A stretch of DNA of 41,070 bases, from NCBI GenBank assembly GCA_013151835.1, contig JAADHK010000010.1:1-41070 (forward strand), read 5' to 3'. The notes under the pieces were generated by a model. The model saw only the letters and a list, made by a program, of their open reading frames with translations, had not been told where the DNA came from and ran no database searches. Positions within the stretch are counted from its first letter, which is position 1; each line of letters starts with the position of its first letter. Position numbers and translations under genes: made by a program. The stretch comes from Deltaproteobacteria bacterium (lineage in GTDB: Bacteria; Desulfobacterota; Desulfobacteria; Desulfobacterales; Desulfosalsimonadaceae). Of the stretch, positions 9,657 through 17,938 are shown one piece after another.

Positions 9657-10808
9657 ATGAATTTCAGGCTTACCAAGGCGCAAAAAGAGATACAAAAGGC
9701 TGCCGTTGAATTTGCCAGGGGCGAATTCGACAAGGAAATGATTATTGAAAAGTCGGGCATTCAGGAATTTCCGGAAAAAATCTGCCGCAAGGCTGCGGAT
9801 TTGGGTTTTGTGGGCATTAATTTCCCGGAAAAATTCGATGGCGGGGGCATGGGGCTCTTCGAATATGTCCTTTTGGCCGAAGCTTTCTGCAAAAAAGATT
9901 CCACCCTGGGCATGGCCCTCCTTTTTTCAGCCCTTGGCGGGGAATGCCTGTTTGCTTTTGAAGAAAACAGAGCAACCGAAACCTATCTTCCCAAAATAGC
10001 CCTTGGCGAAACCAGATGTTCCGCAGCCTTTTTCGAACCCGGCATGGGAAGCGACCTGACAAAAATTGAAACACACGCATTTATCGAAGGTGAAGACTGG
10101 ATCCTAAACGGCAAAAAGGCCTATGTCATAAACGGGGCGAATTCGGATATTTTTATTGTTCTGTGCCGCACCGGAGAAAATGAAGAGGGAGCCAGCGGCA
10201 TGAGCATGATCGCCGTGGAAGCGCAAAGCCCGGGGGTCGATGTAAAACCTGCGGGAATGCAGCTCGGCGCAAGGCTTTCGCCGTTTGCACACGTGACGCT
10301 TGAAAACGTGCGCGTCCCAAAGGCAAACATTGCCGGCAAGGCAGGTGATGGATACATCCAAGCACTTTCATTTTTGGCCATGCTTCGGGTGCAGATCGCG
10401 GGAATCGCCCTTGGAACCGCCCAGGGCGCCCTTGACCGCGCCATTGATTATATCAAAAACCGGGAACAGTTCGGCAAAAAGATAGGCCTTTTTCAGGTCA
10501 CCCGCCACAAGATCGCCGACATGACAACCCAAGTCGATGCTGCCCGAGCCCTGACCCATTTTGCCGCTTTGCATGCGGACACCCATAAAATAGATGAAAA
10601 AACGGCGGCCACAGCCAAAATTTTTGCGTGCCGCGCGGCCATGGCGATCACCGACGAGGCGGTCCAGCTCCTGGGCGGGTACGGATACATGACCGAATAC
10701 GAACTCGAGCATTTCTACCGGGACGCCAAGGCGCTTGAAGTCCTCGGCGGCGCACCGGGCACGCTCAGGGATATTATATCGGATCAGGTCATCGGCAGAA
10801 TCAAATAA
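9657..10808 (+). CDS. Acyl-CoA dehydrogenase family protein lacking the usual catalytic glutamate
   Basis: 383 residues, the normal length for an FAD-dependent acyl-CoA dehydrogenase. The start ATG at 9657 is chosen because GGAGG lies 6 nt upstream; a longer frame from 9603 has no such site. Family features: N-terminal helical domain, the flavin-contact strand near CSAAFFEPGMGSDL, the REQFGKKIGLFQVTRHKIADM segment and the LLGGYGYMTEYELEHFYRDAK C-terminal motif. Where SCAD/MCAD have YEGT with the catalytic Glu, this protein has LGGAPG, and at the alternative LCAD/IVD position it has AMLRVQ instead of QERL. So neither known base is present. It may use another residue, as reported for cyclohexane/cyclohexene-carboxyl-CoA dehydrogenases, or have a different role. 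It is 16 nt upstream of a second dehydrogenase and surely co-transcribed with it. Substrate not determinable. Confidence 0.9.
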   Translation: MNFRLTKAQKEIQKAAVEFARGEFDKEMIIEKSGIQEFPEKICRKAADLGFVGINFPEKFDGGGMGLFEYVLLAEAFCKKDSTLGMALLFSALGGECLFAFEENRATETYLPKIALGETRCSAAFFEPGMGSDLTKIETHAFIEGEDWILNGKKAYVINGANSDIFIVLCRTGENEEGASGMSMIAVEAQSPGVDVKPAGMQLGARLSPFAHVTLENVRVPKANIAGKAGDGYIQALSFLAMLRVQIAGIALGTAQGALDRAIDYIKNREQFGKKIGLFQVTRHKIADMTTQVDAARALTHFAALHADTHKIDEKTAATAKIFACRAAMAITDEAVQLLGGYGYMTEYELEHFYRDAKALEVLGGAPGTLRDIISDQVIGRIK

Positions 10809-10824
10809 CCCGAAGGATGTACAA

Positions 10825-11970
10825 ATGGAAATCCTGAAATACACCGAAGATCACAAGGCCTTTCGCAAGCGGGCAAGGGAATTTATCGCAAAAGAGATCA
10901 CCCCGCACGTCGAGGACTGGGAAGAAGCGCATATCACGCCTAAATGGGCCTGGAAGAAGATGGGCGAAGCCGGTTTCCTGTGCACGGCCGTGTCTGAAAA
11001 ATACGGCGGCTTAGGGGGCGATTTCCTCTATTCGGTGATCGTTGCAGAGGAAATGATACGCACCAACCATACAGGGCTTGCCACCATGCTCCACAGCGAT
11101 GTTGTCGTGCCCTATATCGATTCTTTTGGAACGGAAGATCAAAAGAAAAAATACCTGCCCGGATGCGTGTCCGGGGAGATCATCACCGCCCTGGCCATGA
11201 CCGAGCCGGATGCGGGAAGCGATCTTGCGGGTATGACGGCAACGGCGGAGCAAGACGGAGACAAAATTGTCTTGAACGGCGCCAAGACGTTTATTTCAAA
11301 CGGTATCAATTCACACCTCGTTATAGTTGCGGCCAGGGCCCCGTCCGTGTCCAACCCCTATGAGTCGGTCTCCCTGTTTCTCGTGGAAGACGGCACACCC
11401 GGGTTCAAACGGGGCCGCCACCTGGACAAGATGGGCTTTCACAGCCAGGATACGGCGGAGTTATTTTTCACCAATTGCCGGATTCCGGCCGAAAACCGTC
11501 TGGGTGAAATGGGGAGCGGTTTTAAGATGCTCATGTCCAAGCTCCAGCAGGAACGGCTCATGACCGCCATCGGGGCACAGGCCGCATGCGAGCTGATCCT
11601 GGAATGGACCCGTGATTTCTGCGTGAAAACCACGGATGCCTCCGGAAAACCGCTCTCAAAATACCAGGCAAACATGTTCGCACTCGTGGAAATGGCCTGC
11701 GAGATAAAGCTCGGCCGAACTTTTTTAGACAAACTCATTGCCGAGCACGCCGCCGGGGAATTCGTTGTGGTGGAAACCTCCATGGCCAAGTACTGGACCA
11801 CGGACCTTGCCAAACGACTTACCGTCAGATGCATCGACCTGTTCGGAGAATACGGCATCATGGAGGCCTGCCCCCTGCCCCGCGCATTCAGGGACTTGCG
11901 GGTCATGTCCATATTCGCCGGAACAAACGAGATCATGAAGGGGATTGCGGCAAAATTCATGGGGCTGTGA
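10825..11970 (+). CDS. Acyl-CoA dehydrogenase, long-chain (LCAD)-like
   Basis: 381 residues. The start is ATG 10825, with AAGGA 7 nt upstream and a typical family N-terminus (YTEDHKAFRKRAREFIAKE); the longer frame from 10735 would overlap the preceding gene. Motifs: FAD-contact ALAMTEPDAGSDLAGM, NGAKTFISNG, and the C-terminal IFAGTNEIMKGI where Ala replaces the SCAD/MCAD catalytic Glu. In compensation QQERL near residue 237 has the Glu used by LCAD and isovaleryl-CoA dehydrogenases. It oxidises an acyl-CoA to the 2-enoyl-CoA, passing electrons to ETF (known for the family); no etf genes are in the window. Together with the upstream paralogue it forms a two-gene operon, probably for beta-oxidation of a specific acid. 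Its TGA stop is also the first three bases of repeat copy A2. Confidence 0.93.
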   Translation: MEILKYTEDHKAFRKRAREFIAKEITPHVEDWEEAHITPKWAWKKMGEAGFLCTAVSEKYGGLGGDFLYSVIVAEEMIRTNHTGLATMLHSDVVVPYIDSFGTEDQKKKYLPGCVSGEIITALAMTEPDAGSDLAGMTATAEQDGDKIVLNGAKTFISNGINSHLVIVAARAPSVSNPYESVSLFLVEDGTPGFKRGRHLDKMGFHSQDTAELFFTNCRIPAENRLGEMGSGFKMLMSKLQQERLMTAIGAQAACELILEWTRDFCVKTTDASGKPLSKYQANMFALVEMACEIKLGRTFLDKLIAEHAAGEFVVVETSMAKYWTTDLAKRLTVRCIDLFGEYGIMEACPLPRAFRDLRVMSIFAGTNEIMKGIAAKFMGL

Positions 11971-12125
11971 TGGCGTCGTAGAAAGCCCCATCTCCTTCGT
12001 TGCAGCGGGTCGCGAAATGCTCGGAATACTATTTGTATGCCTCCGCTTTCGCGACACCTCTGCGCCTTGTATATGGAACTTTCTACTTAGCCATCTTTAG
12101 CGGGTGAACGGACTCTAAAAAATCA
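11968..12125. repeat. Family A palindromic element copy A2 (inverted, diverged) between convergent genes
   Basis: Reverse orientation relative to A1: begins TGATGGCGTCGTAGAAAG and contains GCGGGTCGCGAAATGCTCGGAATACT, GCGCCTTGTATATGGAAC and TTAGCCATCTTTAGCGGG. The far end (GGACTCTAAAAAATCATA) is the most decayed of all copies. It fills the whole gap between the convergent genes and overlaps both stop codons (TGA 11968-11970 on plus, TGA 12125-12123 on minus). It may act as a bidirectional transcription end. Confidence 0.8.
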
Positions 12126-12941
12126 TAATTGACGGGATTCGAACATCTTTCCCAGCCGATCAAACAGCTCATCCCCCTCGGCCCAGACAATCTCGGCGAA
12201 CCTTGCGCCTTTTTTGGAACGGGCCTTGTAATGGGTCAGGCATTTTCCCACGATTTCAAGGACGGTCGCCTCATCGTAAATCCCGGGAAGCTCCCGCGCA
12301 AGACGGGGATGGCGGCCCAGCTTTCCGCCCAGCAGGACCCGATACCCCTTTTTTCGCGCCTCAAGCGTGCCTGTGGGGCAGGCCGTAACGCATTTCCCGC
12401 AGTCCACGCACCTGTCCCTATCGATCTCCGGCCCGGCATCCTCATCGGCCACCGTTACGGCGTCTTCATGGCAGGCGGTCACGCAGGCCAGGCATCCGGA
12501 ACATGGCTCATCCGTAACACCCGGGACTGCGGCCCCTATGATACCGATATCCTTGATCTGGGGCTGGGAGCAGGCATTGGGACAATCGGCCAGGGTCACC
12601 CGAAATTCATGGTGGAACTTTACCTCCCCTTTGACTTGAGACCGTAAAAATGTAAGCAAATCCTCTTTTTCAAGGAGAGATTCCACTGCGGCAATAAGCC
12701 CGTCGCTTTCAACCGCCCGGTTGGGGCATCCCCCGGAACCGAAACAGGTATCGACCGAAAAGCCCCGTACCTCCGAGGACATATTATCCATGAAGCGCTT
12801 CCTTGCAGCATTCACATCCTCGATGCCGACACTCTTTTTCCCCTTTTCTGCGGCATATGCCTCTACTTTTGACCTGACCTTTTTACGGACAAAAAAAGGA
12901 ACCTTTTTTATGGCCGTATTTGCTTCGCTGGACCATTGCAT
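12123..12941 (-). CDS. Small siroheme/4Fe-4S sulfite reductase-like protein with PCP_red N-terminus
   Basis: 272 residues from ATG 12941, which has GGAGG 7 nt upstream; the frame continues 12 codons further up but without a ribosome site. Residues 1-50 (WSSEANTAIKKVPFFVRKKVR...) match the PCP_red domain that also occurs at the C-terminus of light-independent protochlorophyllide reductase BchB. The rest resembles the siroheme half of nitrite/sulfite reductases: C66-x5-C72 and C120-x3-C124 would hold the siroheme-coupled [4Fe-4S] cluster. An inserted ferredoxin carries C147-x2-C150-x2-C153-x3-C157 and C178-x2-C181-x2-C184-x3-C188, as in DsrA/B and anaerobic sulfite reductase. GGKLGRHPRLA is the usual post-ferredoxin motif. 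Probably a single-subunit anaerobic redox enzyme of the small sulfite-reductase type; substrate uncertain. Cytoplasmic, monocistronic. Confidence 0.85.
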   Translation of the reverse strand: MQWSSEANTAIKKVPFFVRKKVRSKVEAYAAEKGKKSVGIEDVNAARKRFMDNMSSEVRGFSVDTCFGSGGCPNRAVESDGLIAAVESLLEKEDLLTFLRSQVKGEVKFHHEFRVTLADCPNACSQPQIKDIGIIGAAVPGVTDEPCSGCLACVTACHEDAVTVADEDAGPEIDRDRCVDCGKCVTACPTGTLEARKKGYRVLLGGKLGRHPRLARELPGIYDEATVLEIVGKCLTHYKARSKKGARFAEIVWAEGDELFDRLGKMFESRQL

Positions 12942-13031
12942 TTCAAACCTCCGGATTTGTTTTTTCCAAAATACCATATCGCCGATTAACCGCTATGGAA
13001 ATTATTTTGCGTTTGTTGTTATCACTTTGCC

Positions 13032-13061
13032 TTGACTTATATCAAAAGCAAAGCCTATTAT
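13032..13061 (+). promoter_or_regulatory. Candidate sigma-70 promoter for the FKBP-type isomerase
   Basis: TTGACT at 13032-13037, 18-nt spacer, TATTAT at 13056-13061, each a 5/6 match to consensus, 83 nt before the start codon in the intergenic stretch between two divergent genes. Confidence 0.55.
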
Positions 13062-13144
13062 CATCTTATATATTCTGACAAAGCCATATTCTTTCGTTAA
13101 TTTCAAAACCTGATGTTTTCAAATCCAACCAGCAGGAGATTTTC

Positions 13145-13636
13145 ATGGAAAAAGTAGAAAACAACGCATTTGTCAGCGTTGATTACAAAGGGACCTTAAC
13201 AAACGGTGAGGTATTTGATTCAAGTGAAGGGAGACAGCCGCTGGAGGTACAAATAGGCGCAGGCCATGTCATAAAGGGATTCGAAAATGCCCTGCTCGGC
13301 ATGGCCGTAAACGAAAAAAAGACCTTTTCCCTGGAGCCGGAAGCAGCATACGGCGAAAGGGATGAAAGCTATATGCACACATTTCCCCGGGCGGACATTC
13401 CCCCGGAAATGGACCCCAAGGTCGGCGAAACCATTGGACTTCACACCCCGGACGGCCAGCAGGTACCGGCCAGAATCACCCATTCGGATGATGAAAAGGT
13501 AATCGTGGACTTAAACCACCCCCTTGCCGGGGAAACGCTCACGTTTGAAATCGAGGTCAAGGGGGTCAGCAAAACCCCGACCCAGGAGCCCACGAGCTGC
13601 GGTTCCGGATGCGACTGCTCTTCCGGGTGCTGCTGA
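13145..13636 (+). CDS. FKBP-type (SlyD-like) peptidyl-prolyl cis-trans isomerase with Cys-rich tail
   Basis: 163 residues; CAGGAG ribosome site 8 nt before ATG 13145. The N-terminal FKBP half has the family hallmarks VDYKGTLTNGEVFDSS, the IGAGHVIKGFENALLGM core and the FSLEPEAAYGERDE segment leading into the insert-in-flap chaperone region typical of SlyD, followed by the DLNHPLAGETLTFEIEV strand. The last 12 residues contain five cysteines (CGSGCDCSSGCC), a metal-binding tail in place of the His-rich tail of E. coli SlyD. SlyD proteins fold polypeptides and deliver nickel to hydrogenases (known); a similar metal-handling role here is an inference. Cytoplasmic. The following lipoprotein gene starts 122 nt downstream and may be read through. 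Confidence 0.93.
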   Translation: MEKVENNAFVSVDYKGTLTNGEVFDSSEGRQPLEVQIGAGHVIKGFENALLGMAVNEKKTFSLEPEAAYGERDESYMHTFPRADIPPEMDPKVGETIGLHTPDGQQVPARITHSDDEKVIVDLNHPLAGETLTFEIEVKGVSKTPTQEPTSCGSGCDCSSGCC

Positions 13637-13758
13637 TCCGCACCATAAGCCTGATCAGTAAGTTTTCCAATCCCGCCGGTTTGTCCGGATATGGCCTTAA
13701 GACGGCAGTCCGTAATAATTCATACCAACAACAAAAAAACAAGGGGGAAACAGAGGTC

Positions 13759-16212
13759 ATGAAAAGAAAAAAAGTAGCGACGAAAAAAATTGCTGTAAAT
13801 CTTTTTCTTGCAGCCGCTCTATTGATGTTTGCGCTGTCCGGATGCACCATTGAGCACGGCAGCGATATGTCAGATGGGGTTTTAGTGGACAGTCCTTTAG
13901 GCGGCATTGACTACACCTCATACACGTATTCGGGAACGACGGAAGCAGATGGCGGCTTCAGATATTTTGAAGGCCGTACAATAACCTTCTCGGTGGGCGG
14001 CATTATATTGGGTAGTTCCGACAATCCCAATCCAATAATGAGCCTCATGGATCTTGTGCCGGGAGCGACGGACGTCACTGACCCCACAGTAACAAATATG
14101 GCCCGTTTTTTGCAATCCCTGGATGATGATAACGATTTGACTAACGGAATATTCATTACCCAGGCGATAAGGGATTCGTTAAAAGGAATGTCGATTGACT
14201 TCACCCTATCCACGACCGATTTTGAAGCGTCAGTGGCGGATCTTTTTTCAGAACTGGACCAAACGCTTATTTCAGCGGCAGATGCCCAGAATCATCTCCG
14301 GGAATCGATGCTATTCTATGGCCTTACAGATTTAGACAATGACGGAATACCCGACTATGAGGATTCGGAATACACAAAAACGCTGACCATACTTCAGACA
14401 TCCGACATGCACGATCATGCAAGCGGATACGGCTCCAGAGCAGAATATACCCCCTTAGACACTACCGACGATGATCCCGTTAAAGGTGGATATGCCCGTC
14501 TGGCCACCAAAATAGAGGATATCCGTAGCCAGCAGGATAACAAGAACCTGCTCCTCCTTGATTCAGGCGATTTTTTCATGGGGACTATTTACGACATGTC
14601 AATTCCGCCCCTGGCGCTGGCTTTTTTCCAGGCCATGGGCTATGACGCCGTTACCCTCGGCAATCATGAGTTTGACTGGAGCCCGGCCGGACTCGACCTG
14701 CTATTAAACGCAGGCATTGATGCCGGTTTTAACGTGCCGATCGTCGCCTCCACCATGGATGCTTCAGGTGACGCAGGTCTTACAGCGCTGATCAACAATG
14801 GGGCAATCCGTAACAAGATGATCATCACGACGGATAACGGGCTTAAAATCGGTATTATGAGCCTTGAAGGACCAAATTCAATTCAGGACATGCCGGCTGC
14901 CGCACCGGTTACATTTACAATAAATTATGCCGAGGCCCAGGCAGTAGTGGATGATCTGAGGAATAACGACAAGGTAGATGTAGTGGTGGCATTGTCTCAC
15001 AGCGGGATAAGACCTGACGGCACGGGTGATGACGCAGACTGGGCCGAAAATGTTACCGGCATTGATATTATTGCATCGGGTCATTATCATACAGTCGACC
15101 AAACAGCTCACGTCGTGGGGCCATCAGGCACCATCATCTTTTCCCCCGGTTCATACACCAGATGGCTGGCTAATCTGGATATAACCTACACCTTCGACAA
15201 GATGCACATAGTGAGCCATACATTTGACTTCACCCTGATTCCCATCGACGATACCATACAGGGAGATCCCAATATCCAGGCCATGGTTGCTGCCACGGAC
15301 AGCGGGATCAGCGCGGCTCTGGAAGCCTCTGGCCTGCCCGCAGACTTGACTCCAGTATCATCGACTTCCTTTGACCTGGTAAAGGAAGAATTTGCCGAAA
15401 CAGCCATCGGCAACCTCTCGGCTGATGCCATCCGGTTTACCGCAAACCAGCTATCGACAGCTACGGGCGGCACGCCTTTCACCGCCGGGATCGTGGCAAG
15501 CGGCGTGATCCGGGATGCCCTTTTAAAAGGCGACACCGGGCTTATCACCTTCAGTGATGCATATAATGTCCTTCCACTCGGCATTTCGCCATGGGATCAG
15601 AGCGTACCCGGCTATCCGCTGATATCCATCTACGTGACAGGTCCTGAAATACGAACCACATGCGAAATATCGGCAATTCTTTCCATTCTAAAAGATAATG
15701 TGGCAACTGCAATACCGGGATTTGGACCGGATGTTTACCTGAATGTTTCAGGGCTTCGGTATAAATATCACTACGATCCCACTGCCGCTCAATTCACCCC
15801 GGGCAGCCTTGGAATGACTGTGTGGCAGGTCTCCGTGACGCCCCCGGATGATTATACAACCTCAAATGCGGGAACCCCGATCGACCTCACCGATACCACC
15901 ACGCTCTATCGTATCGTGGTCGATTATTATGCGCTGCAGATGATGGGAATCGCAACCAGCAAGGGCTTTTCAATTGTGCCGAAGGATGCCTCCGGCAATC
16001 CCATAGACCTTTCCGACCCTGACATTGTTGAAAATTACAGGATTGACAGGGATCCAGCAACGGAAGGTGTTCAGGAACTCAAGGAATGGATGGGACTCCT
16101 GCAATACTTCCAATATATCGGCGCAGCTTACAGCGGGCAGATTCCGACTGCGGTTTACGATGACGGCGGAACCGGATTCGGCCGGTCCGAAGCTGCGGTG
16201 CCACAAGGGTAA
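13759..16212 (+). CDS. Lipoprotein 5'-nucleotidase/UshA-family metallophosphoesterase
   Basis: 817 residues from ATG 13759, preceded by an AGAGG-type site; the frame runs back to 13609 but that would overlap the isomerase gene and hide the signal. Residues 1-29 form a lipoprotein signal ending LSGC (C29). Residues 40-205 are an uncharacterised lipoprotein domain (VDSPLGGIDYTS, TEADGGF) ending in DLDNDGIPDYEDSEYT, a TSP3-like calcium linker. From about 210 the metallophosphatase domain shows TSDMHDHA, LLDSGDFFMG, LGNHEFDW, ALSHSG and SGHYH, all dinuclear-metal ligands. From about 525 the 5'-nucleotidase C-terminal substrate domain follows (ETAIGNLSADAIRF). It should hydrolyse nucleotides or UDP-sugars outside the inner membrane, salvaging nucleoside and phosphate. 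Longer than UshA (about 550) because of the N-terminal extension. Confidence 0.92.
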   Translation: MKRKKVATKKIAVNLFLAAALLMFALSGCTIEHGSDMSDGVLVDSPLGGIDYTSYTYSGTTEADGGFRYFEGRTITFSVGGIILGSSDNPNPIMSLMDLVPGATDVTDPTVTNMARFLQSLDDDNDLTNGIFITQAIRDSLKGMSIDFTLSTTDFEASVADLFSELDQTLISAADAQNHLRESMLFYGLTDLDNDGIPDYEDSEYTKTLTILQTSDMHDHASGYGSRAEYTPLDTTDDDPVKGGYARLATKIEDIRSQQDNKNLLLLDSGDFFMGTIYDMSIPPLALAFFQAMGYDAVTLGNHEFDWSPAGLDLLLNAGIDAGFNVPIVASTMDASGDAGLTALINNGAIRNKMIITTDNGLKIGIMSLEGPNSIQDMPAAAPVTFTINYAEAQAVVDDLRNNDKVDVVVALSHSGIRPDGTGDDADWAENVTGIDIIASGHYHTVDQTAHVVGPSGTIIFSPGSYTRWLANLDITYTFDKMHIVSHTFDFTLIPIDDTIQGDPNIQAMVAATDSGISAALEASGLPADLTPVSSTSFDLVKEEFAETAIGNLSADAIRFTANQLSTATGGTPFTAGIVASGVIRDALLKGDTGLITFSDAYNVLPLGISPWDQSVPGYPLISIYVTGPEIRTTCEISAILSILKDNVATAIPGFGPDVYLNVSGLRYKYHYDPTAAQFTPGSLGMTVWQVSVTPPDDYTTSNAGTPIDLTDTTTLYRIVVDYYALQMMGIATSKGFSIVPKDASGNPIDLSDPDIVENYRIDRDPATEGVQELKEWMGLLQYFQYIGAAYSGQIPTAVYDDGGTGFGRSEAAVPQG

Positions 16213-16242
16213 ATCAATCCTTAAAATGCAGCCATAACAATC

Positions 16243-16282
16243 AAAAAGCCCCCTGCAAGGATGTTGCAGGGGGCTTTTTATT
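16243..16282 (+). terminator. Strong intrinsic terminator after the 5'-nucleotidase
   Basis: Perfect inverted repeat AAAAAGCCCCCTGCA (16243-16257) / TGCAGGGGGCTTTTT (16265-16279), 7-nt loop, with a T run on both strands, 30 nt after the stop codon. Confidence 0.93.
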
Positions 16283-16297
16283 CTCGTGCACTTTCCC

Positions 16298-16325
16298 TTG
16301 ACATCACCCCGGCTCCGCCTATAAT
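16298..16325 (+). promoter_or_regulatory. Near-consensus sigma-70 promoter of ahcY
   Basis: TTGACA at 16298-16303, 16-nt spacer, TATAAT at 16320-16325: both hexamers are perfect. The predicted start of transcription is about 16332, giving an 80-nt leader before ahcY. Confidence 0.85.
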
Positions 16326-16333
16326 AAATTATC

Positions 16334-16373
16334 CGCCATGATAACCTGTTTGGATAGTATCAGGTCTTTGGCG
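16334..16373 (+). promoter_or_regulatory. Structured 5' leader of ahcY (unassigned)
   Basis: Immediately after the predicted transcription start, CGCCA (16334-16338) pairs with TGGCG (16369-16373) and, inside it, ACCTG (16344-16348) pairs with CAGGT (16361-16365), leaving a TTTGGATAGTAT apical loop and an internal loop. It lacks the conserved CCGAGG core of the SAH riboswitch that often precedes ahcY. Function unknown; could be incidental. Confidence 0.3.
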
Positions 16374-16411
16374 AAGGCCGCAAACAAACATAAAAAAGGA
16401 AAAAACAAAAA

Positions 16412-17860
16412 ATGCTCATGACAAAGGATACGAAAAAAAGAACCCCTGTAAAGGAACTAGACCTGAGCCTCCCGTATAAGGTAGCCGATATCTCGCTTGC
16501 CGATTTCGGATTTAAGGAGATGGCGCTTTCGGAAAATGAAATGCCCGGCATCATGGCCGTAAGGGAAAAATACGGGCCCGCAAAACCTCTTGCCGGCATG
16601 AAAATCACCGGAAGCCTTCACATGACTATCCAGACGGCCATGCTCATTGAAACATTAAAGCAGCTCGGCGCCGATCTCAGATGGGCCTCGTGCAATATCT
16701 TTTCCACCCAGGACCATGCGGCCGCTGCCATTGCGAAATCCGGGGCTGCCGCAGTCTTTGCCTGGAAAGGTGAAAACCTGGAAGATTACTGGTGGTGCAC
16801 CGAGCAGGCGCTGACCTGGCCTGACGGATCAGGACCCAACCTGATTGTTGATGACGGCGGGGACGCGACCCTTTTCATCCATGAGGGCGTAAACATGGAA
16901 AACGACCCCGCGCTTCTGGAAAAATCCTATGATGTGCATGAATACCAGTGCATAATCAACCGGCTTGCCGCAGCATATGACCGCGACCCCAAGCGCTGGC
17001 GCCGGGTGGCCGCAAATATCCGAGGGGTTTCTGAAGAGACCACCACGGGTGTAAACCGGCTCTACCAGCTTGCGGCAAAGGGAGATCTCCTGTTTCCGGC
17101 CATAAACGTAAACGATTCTGTCACAAAATCCAAATTCGACAACATTTACGGGTGCCGTGATTCCCTGGTGGACGGCGTAAAACGCGCCACCGACACCATG
17201 GTGGCCGGCAAGCTCGTTGTGGTATGCGGCTACGGGGATGTCGGCAAGGGGTGCGCCCAGTCCATGCGCGGCTTCGGCGCGCGTGTCGTGGTTACCGAGA
17301 TTGATCCCATCTGCGCGCTCCAGGCAGCCATGGAAGGCTATGAAGTAACCACAATGGAAGAGGTAGCGCCAAAGGGCGACATCTTCGTCTCGGCCACAGG
17401 GTGTTGTGACGTGATCCGGAGCGAACACATGGAAGAGATGAAAGACGAAGCCATCGTGTGCAACATCGGCCATTTTGACCATGAAATTCAGATGACGTAC
17501 CTGGAGGAAAACTGCAAAAAAAGCCCGGTAAAACCACAGGTGGACCAGTGGACCTTAAAATCCGGCCGGACAATCATCATCCTGGCTGAAGGAAGGCTTG
17601 TAAACCTTGGATGCGCCACGGGCCATCCCAGCTTTGTCATGAGCAACTCGTTTACAAACCAGGCCCTGGCCCAAATCAAGCTTGCGGCGGAAGACCTGGA
17701 AAAAAAGGTCTATACCCTTCCCAAGGAACTGGATGAAGAAGTGGCACGGCTCCATCTGGACCGGCTCGGGGTAAAACTTTCAAGTCTTACACAAACTCAG
17801 GCCGAATACCTCGGGGTGAGTATCAACGGCCCGTATAAGCCGGATTTCTATCGTTATTGA
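16412..17860 (+). CDS. ahcY: Adenosylhomocysteinase (S-adenosyl-L-homocysteine hydrolase)
   Basis: 482 residues, full length. Cleaves S-adenosylhomocysteine to adenosine and homocysteine, keeping the methyl cycle running; uses tightly bound NAD. Visible features: substrate region [16 protein letters not shown] and [23 protein letters not shown], the [12 protein letters not shown] motif, [14 protein letters not shown] with the catalytic Lys/Asp/Asn, the NAD Rossmann motif [32 protein letters not shown] and a terminal DFYRY in place of the usual Tyr-Arg-Tyr end. The start could be ATG 16412 or ATG 16418; an AAAAGGAAAA stretch precedes both. Expressed from its own strong promoter, monocistronic, isolated from the preceding gene by a terminator. 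Confidence 0.97.
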   Translation: MLMTKDTKKRTPVKELDLSLPYKVADISLADFGFKEMALSENEMPGIMAVREKYGPAKPLAGMKITGSLHMTIQTAMLIETLKQLGADLRWASCNIFSTQDHAAAAIAKSGAAAVFAWKGENLEDYWWCTEQALTWPDGSGPNLIVDDGGDATLFIHEGVNMENDPALLEKSYDVHEYQCIINRLAAAYDRDPKRWRRVAANIRGVSEETTTGVNRLYQLAAKGDLLFPAINVNDSVTKSKFDNIYGCRDSLVDGVKRATDTMVAGKLVVVCGYGDVGKGCAQSMRGFGARVVVTEIDPICALQAAMEGYEVTTMEEVAPKGDIFVSATGCCDVIRSEHMEEMKDEAIVCNIGHFDHEIQMTYLEENCKKSPVKPQVDQWTLKSGRTIIILAEGRLVNLGCATGHPSFVMSNSFTNQALAQIKLAAEDLEKKVYTLPKELDEEVARLHLDRLGVKLSSLTQTQAEYLGVSINGPYKPDFYRY

Positions 17861-17875
17861 ACCGTATGGTGTAGG

Positions 17876-17890
17876 GGCAGGCCCCCTGCC
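17876..17890. other. GC-rich hairpin between convergent genes
   Basis: GGCAGG (17876-17881), CCC loop, CCTGCC (17885-17890) in the 78-nt gap between ahcY and the convergent acyl-CoA dehydrogenase gene. No T run follows, so a terminator role is only possible. Confidence 0.3.
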
Positions 17891-17938
17891 ACCGTGCCTG
17901 CCATGCCACCGTACCGTAGTCGTGTACGTCCTGCAAAA

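Noticed and set aside
13637-13758. A riboswitch or small gene between the isomerase and the 5'-nucleotidase
   Set aside because: No aptamer consensus, good hairpin or start with ribosome site was found in these 122 nt.
16326-16411. A classical SAH riboswitch before ahcY
   Set aside because: The conserved CCGAGG-GCGYTGC core is not present; only a simple hairpin can be drawn.
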